From Patescibacteria group bacterium (GTDB taxonomy: Bacteria; Patescibacteriota; Minisyncoccia; Ryanbacterales; GWA2-47-10b): a stretch of 34,278 bases of DNA. The stretch spans positions 1 to 34,278 of the forward strand of contig JBBTSE010000009.1 of the NCBI GenBank assembly GCA_038064855.1, given 5' to 3'. Shown in pieces: positions 24,199-32,366 of this stretch (positions are counted from its first letter, which is position 1; each line of letters opens with the position of its first letter). A program made the translations under genes and the position numbers. A model generated the notes under the pieces. That model was not told the origin of the DNA and made no database searches. It worked only from the letters and a program-made list of their open reading frames with translations.

Positions 24199-25506
24199 AT
24201 GGATGACGTTCATGCTCAAAAAATAAAAAATATTGATACACTCACCTCAACACCGTTGCGGCGTGACGCACTACATATCCTAGAGGCAGGATTGCAAGCA
24301 ATCGATACTGGTCGTGCGATCCGTGAATCTATTACGTTTCGTGATGATGCCTTATGTATACGTGATGAGGTATGTTCTCTTACTCTTACTAATCGCGTTT
24401 TTTTTATTGGCATAGGCAAGTGCGCGTCTGAAGCTGCTGTTGCGATGGAAGATATATTGGGCGACCGGCTTACGGGGGGTATTGTGCTCGATGTGGCGAT
24501 TGCCGATACGTGTAAGACGCAGCGCATTGAGTGTTTTACGGGCACTCACCCATACCCGACCGATCAAAATGTCGAGGTAACCCGCCGCATCGTGGATAGA
24601 CTTCAGCGCCTTACTGAGCGCGATCTAGTTATTGTGTTCGTCTCGGGCGGTGGATCAACTTTGTTGTGCTTACCTGGCGAAGGAGCGTCATGTATCGATG
24701 AGAGGCTTGTACTAAGCATGCTCATTAAGGCTGGCGCCACCATTCAAGAAATAAATACTGTTCGCAAACACATATCGCTCGCTCGCGGCGGGCATTTGGC
24801 TCGCTACGCGTATCCAGCGCAGGTGATATCGCTTATCGTTTCTGATGTGCCAGGCGACGACATTTCATTTGTAGCGTCAGGACCCACAATCAAAGATGAG
24901 ACATCTGCGATTGATGCGCTCAAAATTTTAAACGAGTACCGTGTTCCACTCGGCGATCGTCCGGTTGAACTGCTCGAGACTCCTAAAGATAATAGATATT
25001 TTAATAATGTTTGGAATGTTTTATTGATATCGAATGAGCGTGCTCTAAGCGCGATGGCAAAAGAGGCACGGCGTCTCGGTTATGCGGCTGACGTTAAAAC
25101 ACGATCGCTCTCAGGCGAGGCGTGCGATGTGGCAGGAGCCATTATGGCGGACCTCCATGCAGCGCCGTCCAAATCCGCATTGCTTTATGGAGGTGAGACG
25201 ACCGTCGTCGTGCGCGGTCACGGGGTAGGCGGGCGCAACCAAGAGCTTTCGCTTGCAGCACTTGCTGATATTAAAGAGGGTGAGTTGATAGTATCACTTG
25301 CGTCTGATGGGAGGGATAATTCTGACGTAGCGGGCGGTATCGCTGATGCTGAGACGCAGCGGCACGCGTCGCGCGAGAGTATTATGGGCGATACGTATCT
25401 TGCCGAAAACGATGCGTATACATTTTTTGCGCGTACAGGTGATGCTATTTCGACAGGTCATACCGGTTCCAATGTATCGGATCTTATTCTTGCGCTAAAA
25501 TCATAA
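24199..25506 (+). CDS. Glycerate 2-kinase, MOFRL family
   Basis: This 435-residue enzyme phosphorylates D-glycerate to 2-phosphoglycerate with ATP. The N-terminal DUF4147/GckA domain shows RVFFIGIGKCASEAAVAMED, CFTGTHPYPTDQN, the phosphate-binding VIVFVSGGGSTLLCLPGEG and NTVRKHISLARGGHLAR. The C-terminal MOFRL domain shows LYGGETTVVVRGHGVGGRNQELSLAAL, ASDGRDNSDVAGGI and the ending AISTGHTGSNVSDLILAL. The length fits the family. It is the first gene of an operon followed after 1 nt by ppsA, feeding 2-phosphoglycerate towards PEP. Enolase is not in this window. Confidence 0.95.
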   Translation: MDDVHAQKIKNIDTLTSTPLRRDALHILEAGLQAIDTGRAIRESITFRDDALCIRDEVCSLTLTNRVFFIGIGKCASEAAVAMEDILGDRLTGGIVLDVAIADTCKTQRIECFTGTHPYPTDQNVEVTRRIVDRLQRLTERDLVIVFVSGGGSTLLCLPGEGASCIDERLVLSMLIKAGATIQEINTVRKHISLARGGHLARYAYPAQVISLIVSDVPGDDISFVASGPTIKDETSAIDALKILNEYRVPLGDRPVELLETPKDNRYFNNVWNVLLISNERALSAMAKEARRLGYAADVKTRSLSGEACDVAGAIMADLHAAPSKSALLYGGETTVVVRGHGVGGRNQELSLAALADIKEGELIVSLASDGRDNSDVAGGIADAETQRHASRESIMGDTYLAENDAYTFFARTGDAISTGHTGSNVSDLILALKS

Positions 25507-25507
25507 T

Positions 25508-27928
25508 ATGAATAAAAAATATATTGTATGGATGGAAGAGGTAGGTATCGATGATGTAGCTCGCGTGGGAGGTAAAAATGCCTCGCTTGGCGAGATGATC
25601 CGCAACCTTACCGCAAAGGGCATTCGTGTGCCGTCTGGCTTTATCACAACTGCTGATGCTTATCGATATTTTCTTGACTCAACAGGTCTAACAGCACAAA
25701 TAGCTCAAGCGCTCAAAGGTCTCGATACGAGCAATCTCAAGGATTTAGCTCGTCGAGGTAAGGCTGTTCGAACGATGATCTTGCGTGCTCGCATGCCCGA
25801 TGATCTCGCTACTGACATTGCTGGTGCATATGCCGAGATGGAGCAGCGGTATGGCAAAAATATTGATGTCGCCGTTCGTTCAAGTGCTACTGCAGAAGAT
25901 TTGCCGGGGGCAAGTTTCGCGGGAGAGCATGAGACATATTTGGGGATTCGTGGCGTACGCGATGTGACGACTGGCATACAGTCAGCTATGGCGTCACTCT
26001 TTACCGATCGCGCGATTTCCTACCGTGTTGATAAAGGATTTGCGCATGAGCAGATTGCACTCTCAGTTGGCATTCAGCAGATGGTACGCTCCGATCTTGG
26101 TGCTTCAGGTGTGATGTTTTCTATCGATACCGAGAGCGGGTTTAAAGATGTAGTAGTGATCAACGCCGTGTGGGGTCTTGGTGAGATGATCGTACAGGGG
26201 CACGTGACGCCTGATGAGTATTTGGTTTTTAAGCCCATGCTTGGCAAGGCGCAGAGCGCCATTATTGAAAAAAAACTCGCGGACAAATCAAAAAAGATGA
26301 TATACGCGAAGGGAGGTGGCGCTGGAGTCAAGAAAACAAAAGTTGTCTCAACCTCTGCCCGTGATCGATTGAGCTTCGTGATGAGTGATGCTGAAGTTGC
26401 TACGCTTGCAGGGTGGGCCGTTGAAATAGAACAGCACTATTCAGAAAAGCGGGGACGCTGGACGCCCATGGATATGGAGTGGGCACGTGATGGCAAAACA
26501 GGCGAACTTTTTATCGTGCAGGCGCGACCTGAAACGGTTCAAGCAGAACGCGATTTTACAAAGGTGACCGAATATGTGCGTACTGAGAATAGTAAAGAAT
26601 TGGTGCGCGGTATTTCGGTTGGTAGTAAGGTAGCGGTAGGCAAGGTGCGCGTCATTCTGAATCCTAAAGATATTAGTAAGTTTCAAAAAGGCGAGGTGCT
26701 CGTCACGACTATGACGGATCCTGATTGGGAGCCGATTATGAAGATTGCTTCAGCTATCGTGACAGATAAAGGTGGGAGGACGTCGCATGCGGCTATTGTC
26801 AGTCGTGAGCTTGGAATCCCAGCTATTGTAGGATGTGGCAACGCGACGCGCGCACTCAAGACCGGTACCGATGTGACGATTGATACAACAGGCAGCGAAG
26901 GTATAGTGCTTGCGGGTCGTCTGAAATTTAAAATGATGTCGCATGATATGAAGGCGCTGCCGTCGCCAAAGACTAAGGTGATGGTGAATATTGCTACTCC
27001 TGATATCGCGTTTGAACGCTCCTTTTTGCCAGTGATGGGCGTAGGGCTCGCACGCGAGGAGTTTATTATCGCATCACACATCGGTATTCACCCCATGGCG
27101 TTGCTACAGTTTTCAAAACTTTCGCCAAAGATCAAAAAAGAGATTGAACATCGCACCGCAGGGTGGCACGATAAAACAGCATTTTATGTAGATAACCTTG
27201 CTTACGGTATCGCAAAAATAGGTGCGGCGTTTTATCCACGTCCGGTAATCGTGCGTTTCTCTGACTTTAAGACAAATGAATATCGAACACTTTTGGGTGG
27301 CGAAGCATTTGAGCCTGTTGAAGAAAATCCCATGATCGGTTGGCGAGGGGCATCTCGCTACTATGATCCGAAGTTCAAAGAGGCTTTTATGCTTGAATGT
27401 CATGCGATTAAAAAAGTCCGCGATGAAATGGGGCTTACCAATGTGATACCGATGGTACCGTTTTGCCGAACAATCGAAGAGGGAAAACAGACCTTACAGA
27501 TTATGGCGTCAGTTGGATTGGTGGCGAAATCACTCGCGCCAGACAAGGCAGATGCCGTACCCGTCTATGTTATGTGTGAGATTCCCTCTAATGTACTTCT
27601 TGCTGACCAGTTTCTTGATTTATTTGATGGCATGTCAATCGGTTCCAATGACCTGACTCAATTGGCGTTGGGACTTGATCGAGACTCGGGTATCGTGAGT
27701 CATATCTCAAATGAAAATGATCCTACGGTACGTGAGCTTATTGCTCAAGCCATCAAGGTATGCCGTCGACGCGGTAAATATATCGGCATTTGCGGACAGG
27801 GGCCATCAGATTTACCGGACTTCGCACTTTTCTTAATTGAGCAAGGTATCGAAAGTATTTCACTCAATCCTGATACAGTCGTCAAGACGATTATCTCTAT
27901 CGCAGAAAAAGAAAAAACGTTAGGATAG
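25508..27928 (+). CDS. ppsA: Phosphoenolpyruvate synthase
   Basis: This 806-residue enzyme converts pyruvate and ATP to PEP, AMP and phosphate. The N-terminal ATP-grasp domain begins VGGKNASLGEM and contains VRSSATAEDLPGASFAGEHETYL. The swivelling phosphohistidine domain has TDKGGRTSHAAIVSRELGIPAIVGCG with His427. The C-terminal PEP/pyruvate barrel has RFSDFKTNEYRTLLGG, EENPMIGWRGASRYY, GSNDLTQLALGLDRD and ICGQGPSD with catalytic Cys762. It lies 1 nt after the glycerate kinase stop. It reverses pyruvate kinase, encoded about 3 kb upstream. Family enzymes can also run towards pyruvate, making ATP from AMP. Confidence 0.97.
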   Translation: MNKKYIVWMEEVGIDDVARVGGKNASLGEMIRNLTAKGIRVPSGFITTADAYRYFLDSTGLTAQIAQALKGLDTSNLKDLARRGKAVRTMILRARMPDDLATDIAGAYAEMEQRYGKNIDVAVRSSATAEDLPGASFAGEHETYLGIRGVRDVTTGIQSAMASLFTDRAISYRVDKGFAHEQIALSVGIQQMVRSDLGASGVMFSIDTESGFKDVVVINAVWGLGEMIVQGHVTPDEYLVFKPMLGKAQSAIIEKKLADKSKKMIYAKGGGAGVKKTKVVSTSARDRLSFVMSDAEVATLAGWAVEIEQHYSEKRGRWTPMDMEWARDGKTGELFIVQARPETVQAERDFTKVTEYVRTENSKELVRGISVGSKVAVGKVRVILNPKDISKFQKGEVLVTTMTDPDWEPIMKIASAIVTDKGGRTSHAAIVSRELGIPAIVGCGNATRALKTGTDVTIDTTGSEGIVLAGRLKFKMMSHDMKALPSPKTKVMVNIATPDIAFERSFLPVMGVGLAREEFIIASHIGIHPMALLQFSKLSPKIKKEIEHRTAGWHDKTAFYVDNLAYGIAKIGAAFYPRPVIVRFSDFKTNEYRTLLGGEAFEPVEENPMIGWRGASRYYDPKFKEAFMLECHAIKKVRDEMGLTNVIPMVPFCRTIEEGKQTLQIMASVGLVAKSLAPDKADAVPVYVMCEIPSNVLLADQFLDLFDGMSIGSNDLTQLALGLDRDSGIVSHISNENDPTVRELIAQAIKVCRRRGKYIGICGQGPSDLPDFALFLIEQGIESISLNPDTVVKTIISIAEKEKTLG

Positions 27929-27933
27929 TACGC

Positions 27934-28953
27934 ATGAAGACAACTTTTTTCGGAACAAAACTTTGGGAGCAGGAATACTTACAGCAAAAAATTGCCAAAC
28001 GAGCGCTCGCTGTGGAACCGTCATTTGTCACTGATATTGTGACGCCAGATAAGCTACCACAAGATACATCGGCTGAGATTGCCTGTGTGTTTGTGGATTC
28101 GGTGGTTTCAAAGCCAGTCATCGACGCATTACCAAATCTCAAGTTTATCCCTACTCGCTCGACTGGTTACGATCATGTTGATCTTGTGGCTGCGGCAGCA
28201 AAAAATATTCCCGTATCTAACGTACCGTCATATGGAGAGAACACGGTAGCAGAGCAAGCTTTTGCTCTTTTGCTTTCGATTTCACGTAAGATATACCTTG
28301 CGTATGATCAGATTCGCGAGACGGGCAGTTTCAAGTTTGATGCGCTCCAAGGGTTTGATCTCAAGGGAAAGACCATCGGTGTTATTGGCACGGGGCGTAT
28401 TGGCAAGCATAGTATCAAGATTGCCAAAGGTTTTGATATGCGTGTAGTCGCCTATGACCCACATCCAAACCAAGATTTGGCTAAAGAGTTTAACTTCGAA
28501 TATATGTCACTCGAAGACGTGCTACGCGCAAGCGATGTGGTAACGATTCATGTACCATATATGCCCGAGACACATCATTTGTTCAATGAAAAATCATTTC
28601 CGTTTATGAAAAAAAATGCAGTGCTCATCAATACGAGTCGTGGTCCAGTGGTAGATACGCAAGCCTTGGTTATGGCACTTAAAAATGGACAGATTGGTGG
28701 CGCGGGTCTTGATGTACTTGAAGAAGAAGGGGTTATTAAAGATGAACTTGATTTTATTGTGCATGGGCACCCAGAGGGGCATGATCTTAAAACAATTCTT
28801 GCCAATCACGTGCTCTTTGATATGCCCAATGTAGTGATTACGCCACATAATGCATTTAATACTCGTGAAGCACTTCAGCGCATTCTTGATACGACGCTCG
28901 ATAATATCGAAGCTTTCTTGAAAGGGGCGCCGATTAATGTAGTAAAGAAATAA
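27934..28953 (+). CDS. ldhA: D-lactate dehydrogenase-like 2-hydroxyacid dehydrogenase
   Basis: This 339-residue NAD-dependent D-2-hydroxyacid dehydrogenase has the Rossmann motif GTGRIG (152-157), acidic Asp175 after strand 2 (NAD preference), and the catalytic set Arg236 (NTSRGPVVD), Glu264 (DVLEEE) and His305 (ITPHNAF). The N-terminal TRSTGYDHVDL matches the substrate-binding domain of D-lactate dehydrogenases. It would reduce pyruvate to D-lactate and recycle NADH; other 2-keto acids are possible. It lies 5 nt after ppsA in the same operon. Confidence 0.92.
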   Translation: MKTTFFGTKLWEQEYLQQKIAKRALAVEPSFVTDIVTPDKLPQDTSAEIACVFVDSVVSKPVIDALPNLKFIPTRSTGYDHVDLVAAAAKNIPVSNVPSYGENTVAEQAFALLLSISRKIYLAYDQIRETGSFKFDALQGFDLKGKTIGVIGTGRIGKHSIKIAKGFDMRVVAYDPHPNQDLAKEFNFEYMSLEDVLRASDVVTIHVPYMPETHHLFNEKSFPFMKKNAVLINTSRGPVVDTQALVMALKNGQIGGAGLDVLEEEGVIKDELDFIVHGHPEGHDLKTILANHVLFDMPNVVITPHNAFNTREALQRILDTTLDNIEAFLKGAPINVVKK

Positions 28954-28954
28954 T

Positions 28955-29206
28955 ATGTTCGACAAACTCAAGCAAATAAACGAATTGCGTAAGATGCAGC
29001 AGATGGTGGCGGGTGAGCGGGTGACCGCCGAGTGCAATGGCGTGAAGGTGACGGTGAACGGTACCTTGGTGGTAGAAGAGATCTCACTCAACTCACAACT
29101 TTCGCAGACAGATCAAGAACGCGCGCTCAAAGATGCGCTTAACGATGCAAACAAAAAAATGCAAACCCAGCTCGCCCAAAAACTCGGCGGTATGATGCCG
29201 AGGTAA
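28955..29206 (+). CDS. ybaB: Nucleoid-associated protein YbaB/EbfC
   Basis: This 83-residue dimeric DNA-binding protein has the family layout: an N-terminal helix (MFDKLKQINELRKMQQMV), a three-strand sheet (VTAECNGVKVTVNGTLVVEEISLN) and a C-terminal helix (ALKDALNDANKKMQTQLAQKL). It is slightly shorter than the usual 100-110 residues. It starts 1 nt after the dehydrogenase stop and is the last gene of the operon. Confidence 0.92.
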   Translation: MFDKLKQINELRKMQQMVAGERVTAECNGVKVTVNGTLVVEEISLNSQLSQTDQERALKDALNDANKKMQTQLAQKLGGMMPR

Positions 29207-29211
29207 GCTTG

Positions 29212-30381
29212 CTATCTTCGATACGATTGAGCGTTGTAGAGATCCCAAACCTCCAATGATTTTTTTGGAGTGCCGTCACTTTTTTGCAGTCCAGTATAGG
29301 CAAAGAAGTTCGCAAAATCACGCACGATGGGTGGGAATGACGCCGCGAGCTTATCAGAATCGATTGATGACCAGTTTGTGATAAACAAGAACTTTTTTTG
29401 TTGAGCGGTACGCAGGAGCATATTGATGTATTGTGTTTGTTCGGCTTCGGTAAACTCCCAGTTCATGAGATACGCACGGAAGTTTTGGCTTGGCATGCCG
29501 GTTTCCGCGATAGCCAGAGGTTTGCCAAACGCGAGTGCGGTATCAAAATATGAATCGGGTACAGGCGAGAGTTTACCACCAGTATACTCCCAGCCGTAGG
29601 GGTACGCTGAGAGGGCGATATAGTCGAGATACGGAAGGAGTGAGCGTATCTCCTGCTCCTGCGCGGTTTTGTCAGAGCCGTTGGGGAGGCCTTCGAGATG
29701 CGGCAACGAGAATGATGCCGAGATGAGAAGATTCGGATAGAGCTTTTTGAGTTCGGCATAGGTATGCTTGTGCAGTTCTTTGTACGCACGCCACGCTGAT
29801 TCATCTTTTGTCAGCGCGACATTGACTTCAATACCGATGACTAAATAATTTGGCTGATAGTGTGCAACAATGCGTTTTGCGTAGTTTGTGTATGCGCGTT
29901 TTACCTCCATACTATCGAGCGCATAAGTATTCCACGGGGCGGGGATTGCCATATTGTCTGCCGATCCCAGATACTTTGCCATCGCATCGCGCGAGTCCGC
30001 GAGCGGTGTAATCGCGACATACACAGCATGACCAGCGGGTGTTTTTGATTTTGAAAGATTCCAGTCATCCATTACATGTTTGGAAAACGCGCTGTCAGCA
30101 TACGCCTCAGGCCACGGTACACCCGCGTCATAATGATGCGCGAGAAGATCACCGTGCTCTCCTATAAATTTCCACATGTCATCGATTGCTTGTGCGGAGA
30201 AGTCAGGCGGCCAGCGTGTAAAGCCGAGATGGAATGATCGAGTAGTACTTGTTGGTGGGTCTAGCTTGACGGTCTTCCCACTCAAATCTGGTTCGTCAGG
30301 ATCTGATTCTTTATTCATGCCACCAAGTATAAGGATGATGATCAAGACAATACCTCCGTAGAAAAGTATTTTTCGTATCAT
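29212..30381 (-). CDS. Membrane-anchored glycosidase-like TIM-barrel protein
   Basis: This 389-residue protein has an N-terminal transmembrane anchor (about 6-21) and a short acidic linker, then an extracytoplasmic domain resembling clan GH-A glycosidases. The strand end VIGIEVNVAL (Glu185) matches an acid/base position, ISASFSLPHL and YIALSAYPYGWEY are typical barrel strands, and PLAIAETGMPS (Glu293) matches a nucleophile position, as in GH53-like enzymes. The substrate is unknown. The frame is open 11 codons further upstream, but the ATG at 30379-30381 is chosen because TATACT lies 6 nt before it and the anchor starts there. Confidence 0.8.
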   Translation of the reverse strand: MIRKILFYGGIVLIIILILGGMNKESDPDEPDLSGKTVKLDPPTSTTRSFHLGFTRWPPDFSAQAIDDMWKFIGEHGDLLAHHYDAGVPWPEAYADSAFSKHVMDDWNLSKSKTPAGHAVYVAITPLADSRDAMAKYLGSADNMAIPAPWNTYALDSMEVKRAYTNYAKRIVAHYQPNYLVIGIEVNVALTKDESAWRAYKELHKHTYAELKKLYPNLLISASFSLPHLEGLPNGSDKTAQEQEIRSLLPYLDYIALSAYPYGWEYTGGKLSPVPDSYFDTALAFGKPLAIAETGMPSQNFRAYLMNWEFTEAEQTQYINMLLRTAQQKKFLFITNWSSIDSDKLAASFPPIVRDFANFFAYTGLQKSDGTPKKSLEVWDLYNAQSYRR

Positions 30382-30387
30382 AGTATT

Positions 30388-30393
30388 AGTATA
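30388..30393 (-). promoter_or_regulatory. -10 element of the glycosidase-like gene
   Basis: On the minus strand TATACT lies 6 nt before the ATG. A possible -35 would lie inside the adjacent terminator hairpin, so terminator and promoter are packed together. Confidence 0.5.
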
Positions 30394-30400
30394 GGGCAAA

Positions 30401-30431
30401 AAATAAAGCGCCAATAGGCGCTTTATTTTTT
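30401..30431 (-). terminator. Bidirectional terminator upstream of the glycosidase-like gene
   Basis: A perfect 12-bp stem AAATAAAGCGCC (30401-30412) has an AATA loop and its complement at 30417-30428, with T-runs on both strands. On the minus strand it would stop transcripts from the GHKL cassette before the glycosidase-like promoter. Confidence 0.88.
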
Positions 30432-30432
30432 C

Positions 30433-30611
30433 TGACTGGCGGGGACGATGCCCGGAACTTTGAACCGAAAGTACGGCTCAAATTCGAGGATCTTGATAGA
30501 AGTATACAGAAACTACGGGCTATCTACAAAGTTCATCCGGAGTGGTTTGAGACACCGAAGCCCAAATCTGATAAAGGGCGAAACGCAGTCGATTATTCGG
30601 TGAAAGGATAA
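30433..30611 (+). pseudogene. Orphan C-terminal coding remnant
   Basis: About 57 codons are open with no plausible start codon, beginning at the terminator and ending in TAA at 30609-30611. The translation is protein-like (LKFEDLDRSIQKLRAIYKVHPEWFE, ending AVDYSVKG), suggesting the tail of a gene whose front is gone. The family is not recognised. Its place just before a DNA methyltransferase fragment on the same strand would fit a lost restriction endonuclease or another R-M partner, but that is inference. Confidence 0.35.
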
Positions 30612-30638
30612 CCCAAGTATTCAAGGTTTTGGAAAAAA

Positions 30639-30647
30639 TGCTATAAT
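30639..30647 (+). promoter_or_regulatory. Extended -10 promoter in front of the methyltransferase remnant
   Basis: TGC followed by a perfect TATAAT (30642-30647) lies 15 nt before the ATG at 30663. The -35 is weak. The promoter seems to have outlived the gene it served. Confidence 0.5.
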
Positions 30648-30662
30648 TGCTTTATCAAACCT

Positions 30663-30815
30663 ATGCTAGCTACTGCAACTATCATCAGAGTGTTCACAAC
30701 ATTGAAACCTCGCGAGGAGTGGTCTTTTCGCAGTGCGGGACGGTCGCAAACAACTGCTTTCACTCACGATTATCATCGCTATCCGGCAAAGTTTATTCCG
30801 CAAATTAATGGTTAA
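30663..30815 (+). pseudogene. DNA methyltransferase, N-terminal fragment
   Basis: Only 50 residues remain before a TAA at 30813-30815. The end, FTHDYHRYPAKFIPQI, matches the N-terminal motif of beta-class-type DNA (N4-cytosine/N6-adenine) methyltransferases, in which a TH-x-YHxYPAKF-x-PQ stretch precedes the AdoMet-binding core. The catalytic and AdoMet-binding motifs are missing. The fragment ends exactly where the convergent DUF6339-like gene ends (their stop codons overlap), so the rest was probably replaced when the neighbouring cassette arrived. Confidence 0.65.
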
Positions 30816-31543
30816 TCAACCAATGATTCCTTAAGGATATTTCTCAAATTTTTATCGTCGAGTGCTGGTAAAATTCTATAAGCACCGACAAAATTTAACC
30901 GACGCATTAGCGCACGAACTTTATCCTCTTTGAATTGTTCAAAATACTTTGGATTATTTGAAATAAAATCAAGCAGAACATGAACAAATGAGTCAGATTT
31001 ACCAAGAGAGCCGTCTAGTTGTCTTGTATACTCATAAAGTGCAAAAAATTCTCGCGTAAGTTCAAAAGGGTCCTCCCTTTTTTCATCGTAAGTAATATGT
31101 GCTCCCCACCAAAGTAAAGCGATACCATGGCGTAAATACGCTGTGGTTGTCTGTGTGCCTACAAACCAGTGTTGGGCAATGTATCGTGAACGTTTTTCTT
31201 CTGACTGGTCTGCAACCGGCCATCGTTTTGCCATATAGTCCATAAATGGCACATGAGCTAGCCACGCCCACAGTCGTTGATCCGATGCCATAGTACGATC
31301 TAATCCACGCAACGACTCATAAAGAGCTCGCGCATTTTCAAATGCGGTAAGATCGGCATCAAGTTTTGGTAATGCTTCAATTTCAAGAATAGTGTCTCTG
31401 ACATCGGACGCAGAAAAACTTGGGGCTTTGCCCGCAACATATCCACGAATTGCATCTTCGCTCTGAAGCCGTTGGCCCAGTCTTTGAAGAAATGGTGTAG
31501 TAAATACTTTAATGCGTTCCATAATTTTAATCTTCTGGCTCAT
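30812..31543 (-). CDS. DUF6339-like protein, third gene of the GHKL cassette
   Basis: This 243-residue soluble, mostly helical protein has a conserved-looking centre: LWAWLAHVPFMDYMAKRW, then RYIAQHWFVG, then RHGIALLWWGAHITYDEKREDPFELT, matching the W-rich core and YDE-x-R-x-DPYELT motif I associate with DUF6339 (from memory, not searched). The function is unknown. The ATG at 31541-31543 overlaps the upstream stop by 17 nt; an alternative ATG at 31520-31522 lies just after it. It is AT-richer than the chromosomal core around it. Confidence 0.75.
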   Translation of the reverse strand: MSQKIKIMERIKVFTTPFLQRLGQRLQSEDAIRGYVAGKAPSFSASDVRDTILEIEALPKLDADLTAFENARALYESLRGLDRTMASDQRLWAWLAHVPFMDYMAKRWPVADQSEEKRSRYIAQHWFVGTQTTTAYLRHGIALLWWGAHITYDEKREDPFELTREFFALYEYTRQLDGSLGKSDSFVHVLLDFISNNPKYFEQFKEDKVRALMRRLNFVGAYRILPALDDKNLRNILKESLVD

Positions 31544-32366
31544 CTATTATTTCTTTTAATCCTGACAACATGCGCTCGACCGGTCTTTTTAATATAGTTT
31601 GCACAATGTTAGAGATATTTTCCTTACCCCACTCAATATTTGCTTTTTCCGCGCGTTCTTTCAGAACGCTGAACCACATAAATTGTTGGTGGTATTCAGG
31701 ATCCTCAAAAGCATATTGCATAGCAATGAGAATGGCGGGAAAGGCAACACCCGATTGAATTATTGAATTTAACTTTTCTGTTTTTGATCCTGCGAAAATT
31801 GCTAGTTTGTCATAATCAACACTAGGCAATCTCACGATTATCTTATCTTGGTTTGGTTCTACAGTCATCGGACCGGAAAGATGTGGGTCACGGACCACCT
31901 CAAGAAAATCAGAAATGTTTCTTGTTCCGGCATATCTCTTTTTGGCATCAAATTTTTCCGATTCGCCGTCAGCAAGAATATCACCCGGAACAAGATTGAC
32001 GGTGGCGCCCTCATAATCAGAGTGAGCCACATTGTTTGCGTAATCTGAAATGTTTTTTGTTGCGACAGCAAAATATCCCAAGGAGACAACGCCTCGGAGA
32101 TCTACTGCCGGAACAGAAACCTCGAATTGGCTGTCTGTAAAAAGATAACATCGGCGAAAGTGGGTAGCAATGCATGTAATTTGCAATACATATTTTGCCT
32201 GTCTACTATCTATCAGGTCTTGGATTGTCTTATTATCCAAATTAAAATTACCACGAATAACAATAGTATCCGGTCCTAGATTGACTTCAACGATTGGTGA
32301 GTATGTGCCAGAAATGGCATCGCCATCACCAAGCACTGGCCAAGGATAATGTGAGGTTATATTCAT
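31527..32366 (-). CDS. Conserved beta-rich protein, second gene of the GHKL cassette
   Basis: This 279-residue protein has no signal peptide or membrane segment. The first 170 residues alternate short strands (IVEVNLGPDTIVIRGNFNL, YVLQITCIATHFRRCYLF, FEVSVPAVDLRGVVSLGYFAVA) and include a GDILADGE motif; the C-terminal 110 residues are mainly helical (SGVAFPAILIAMQYAFEDPEY). The layout resembles conserved hypothetical proteins found beside GHKL ATPases and DUF6339 genes, but no function is established. It starts within the stop of the ATPase gene (ATGA overlap) and overlaps the DUF6339-like gene, so the three are translated as one unit. Confidence 0.78.
   Translation of the reverse strand: MNITSHYPWPVLGDGDAISGTYSPIVEVNLGPDTIVIRGNFNLDNKTIQDLIDSRQAKYVLQITCIATHFRRCYLFTDSQFEVSVPAVDLRGVVSLGYFAVATKNISDYANNVAHSDYEGATVNLVPGDILADGESEKFDAKKRYAGTRNISDFLEVVRDPHLSGPMTVEPNQDKIIVRLPSVDYDKLAIFAGSKTEKLNSIIQSGVAFPAILIAMQYAFEDPEYHQQFMWFSVLKERAEKANIEWGKENISNIVQTILKRPVERMLSGLKEIIDEPED

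Noticed and set aside
30433-30611. Treating the orphan coding fragment as a complete small gene
   Set aside because: There is no ATG, GTG or TTG in frame with a sensible initiation context, and the frame runs into the terminator hairpin.
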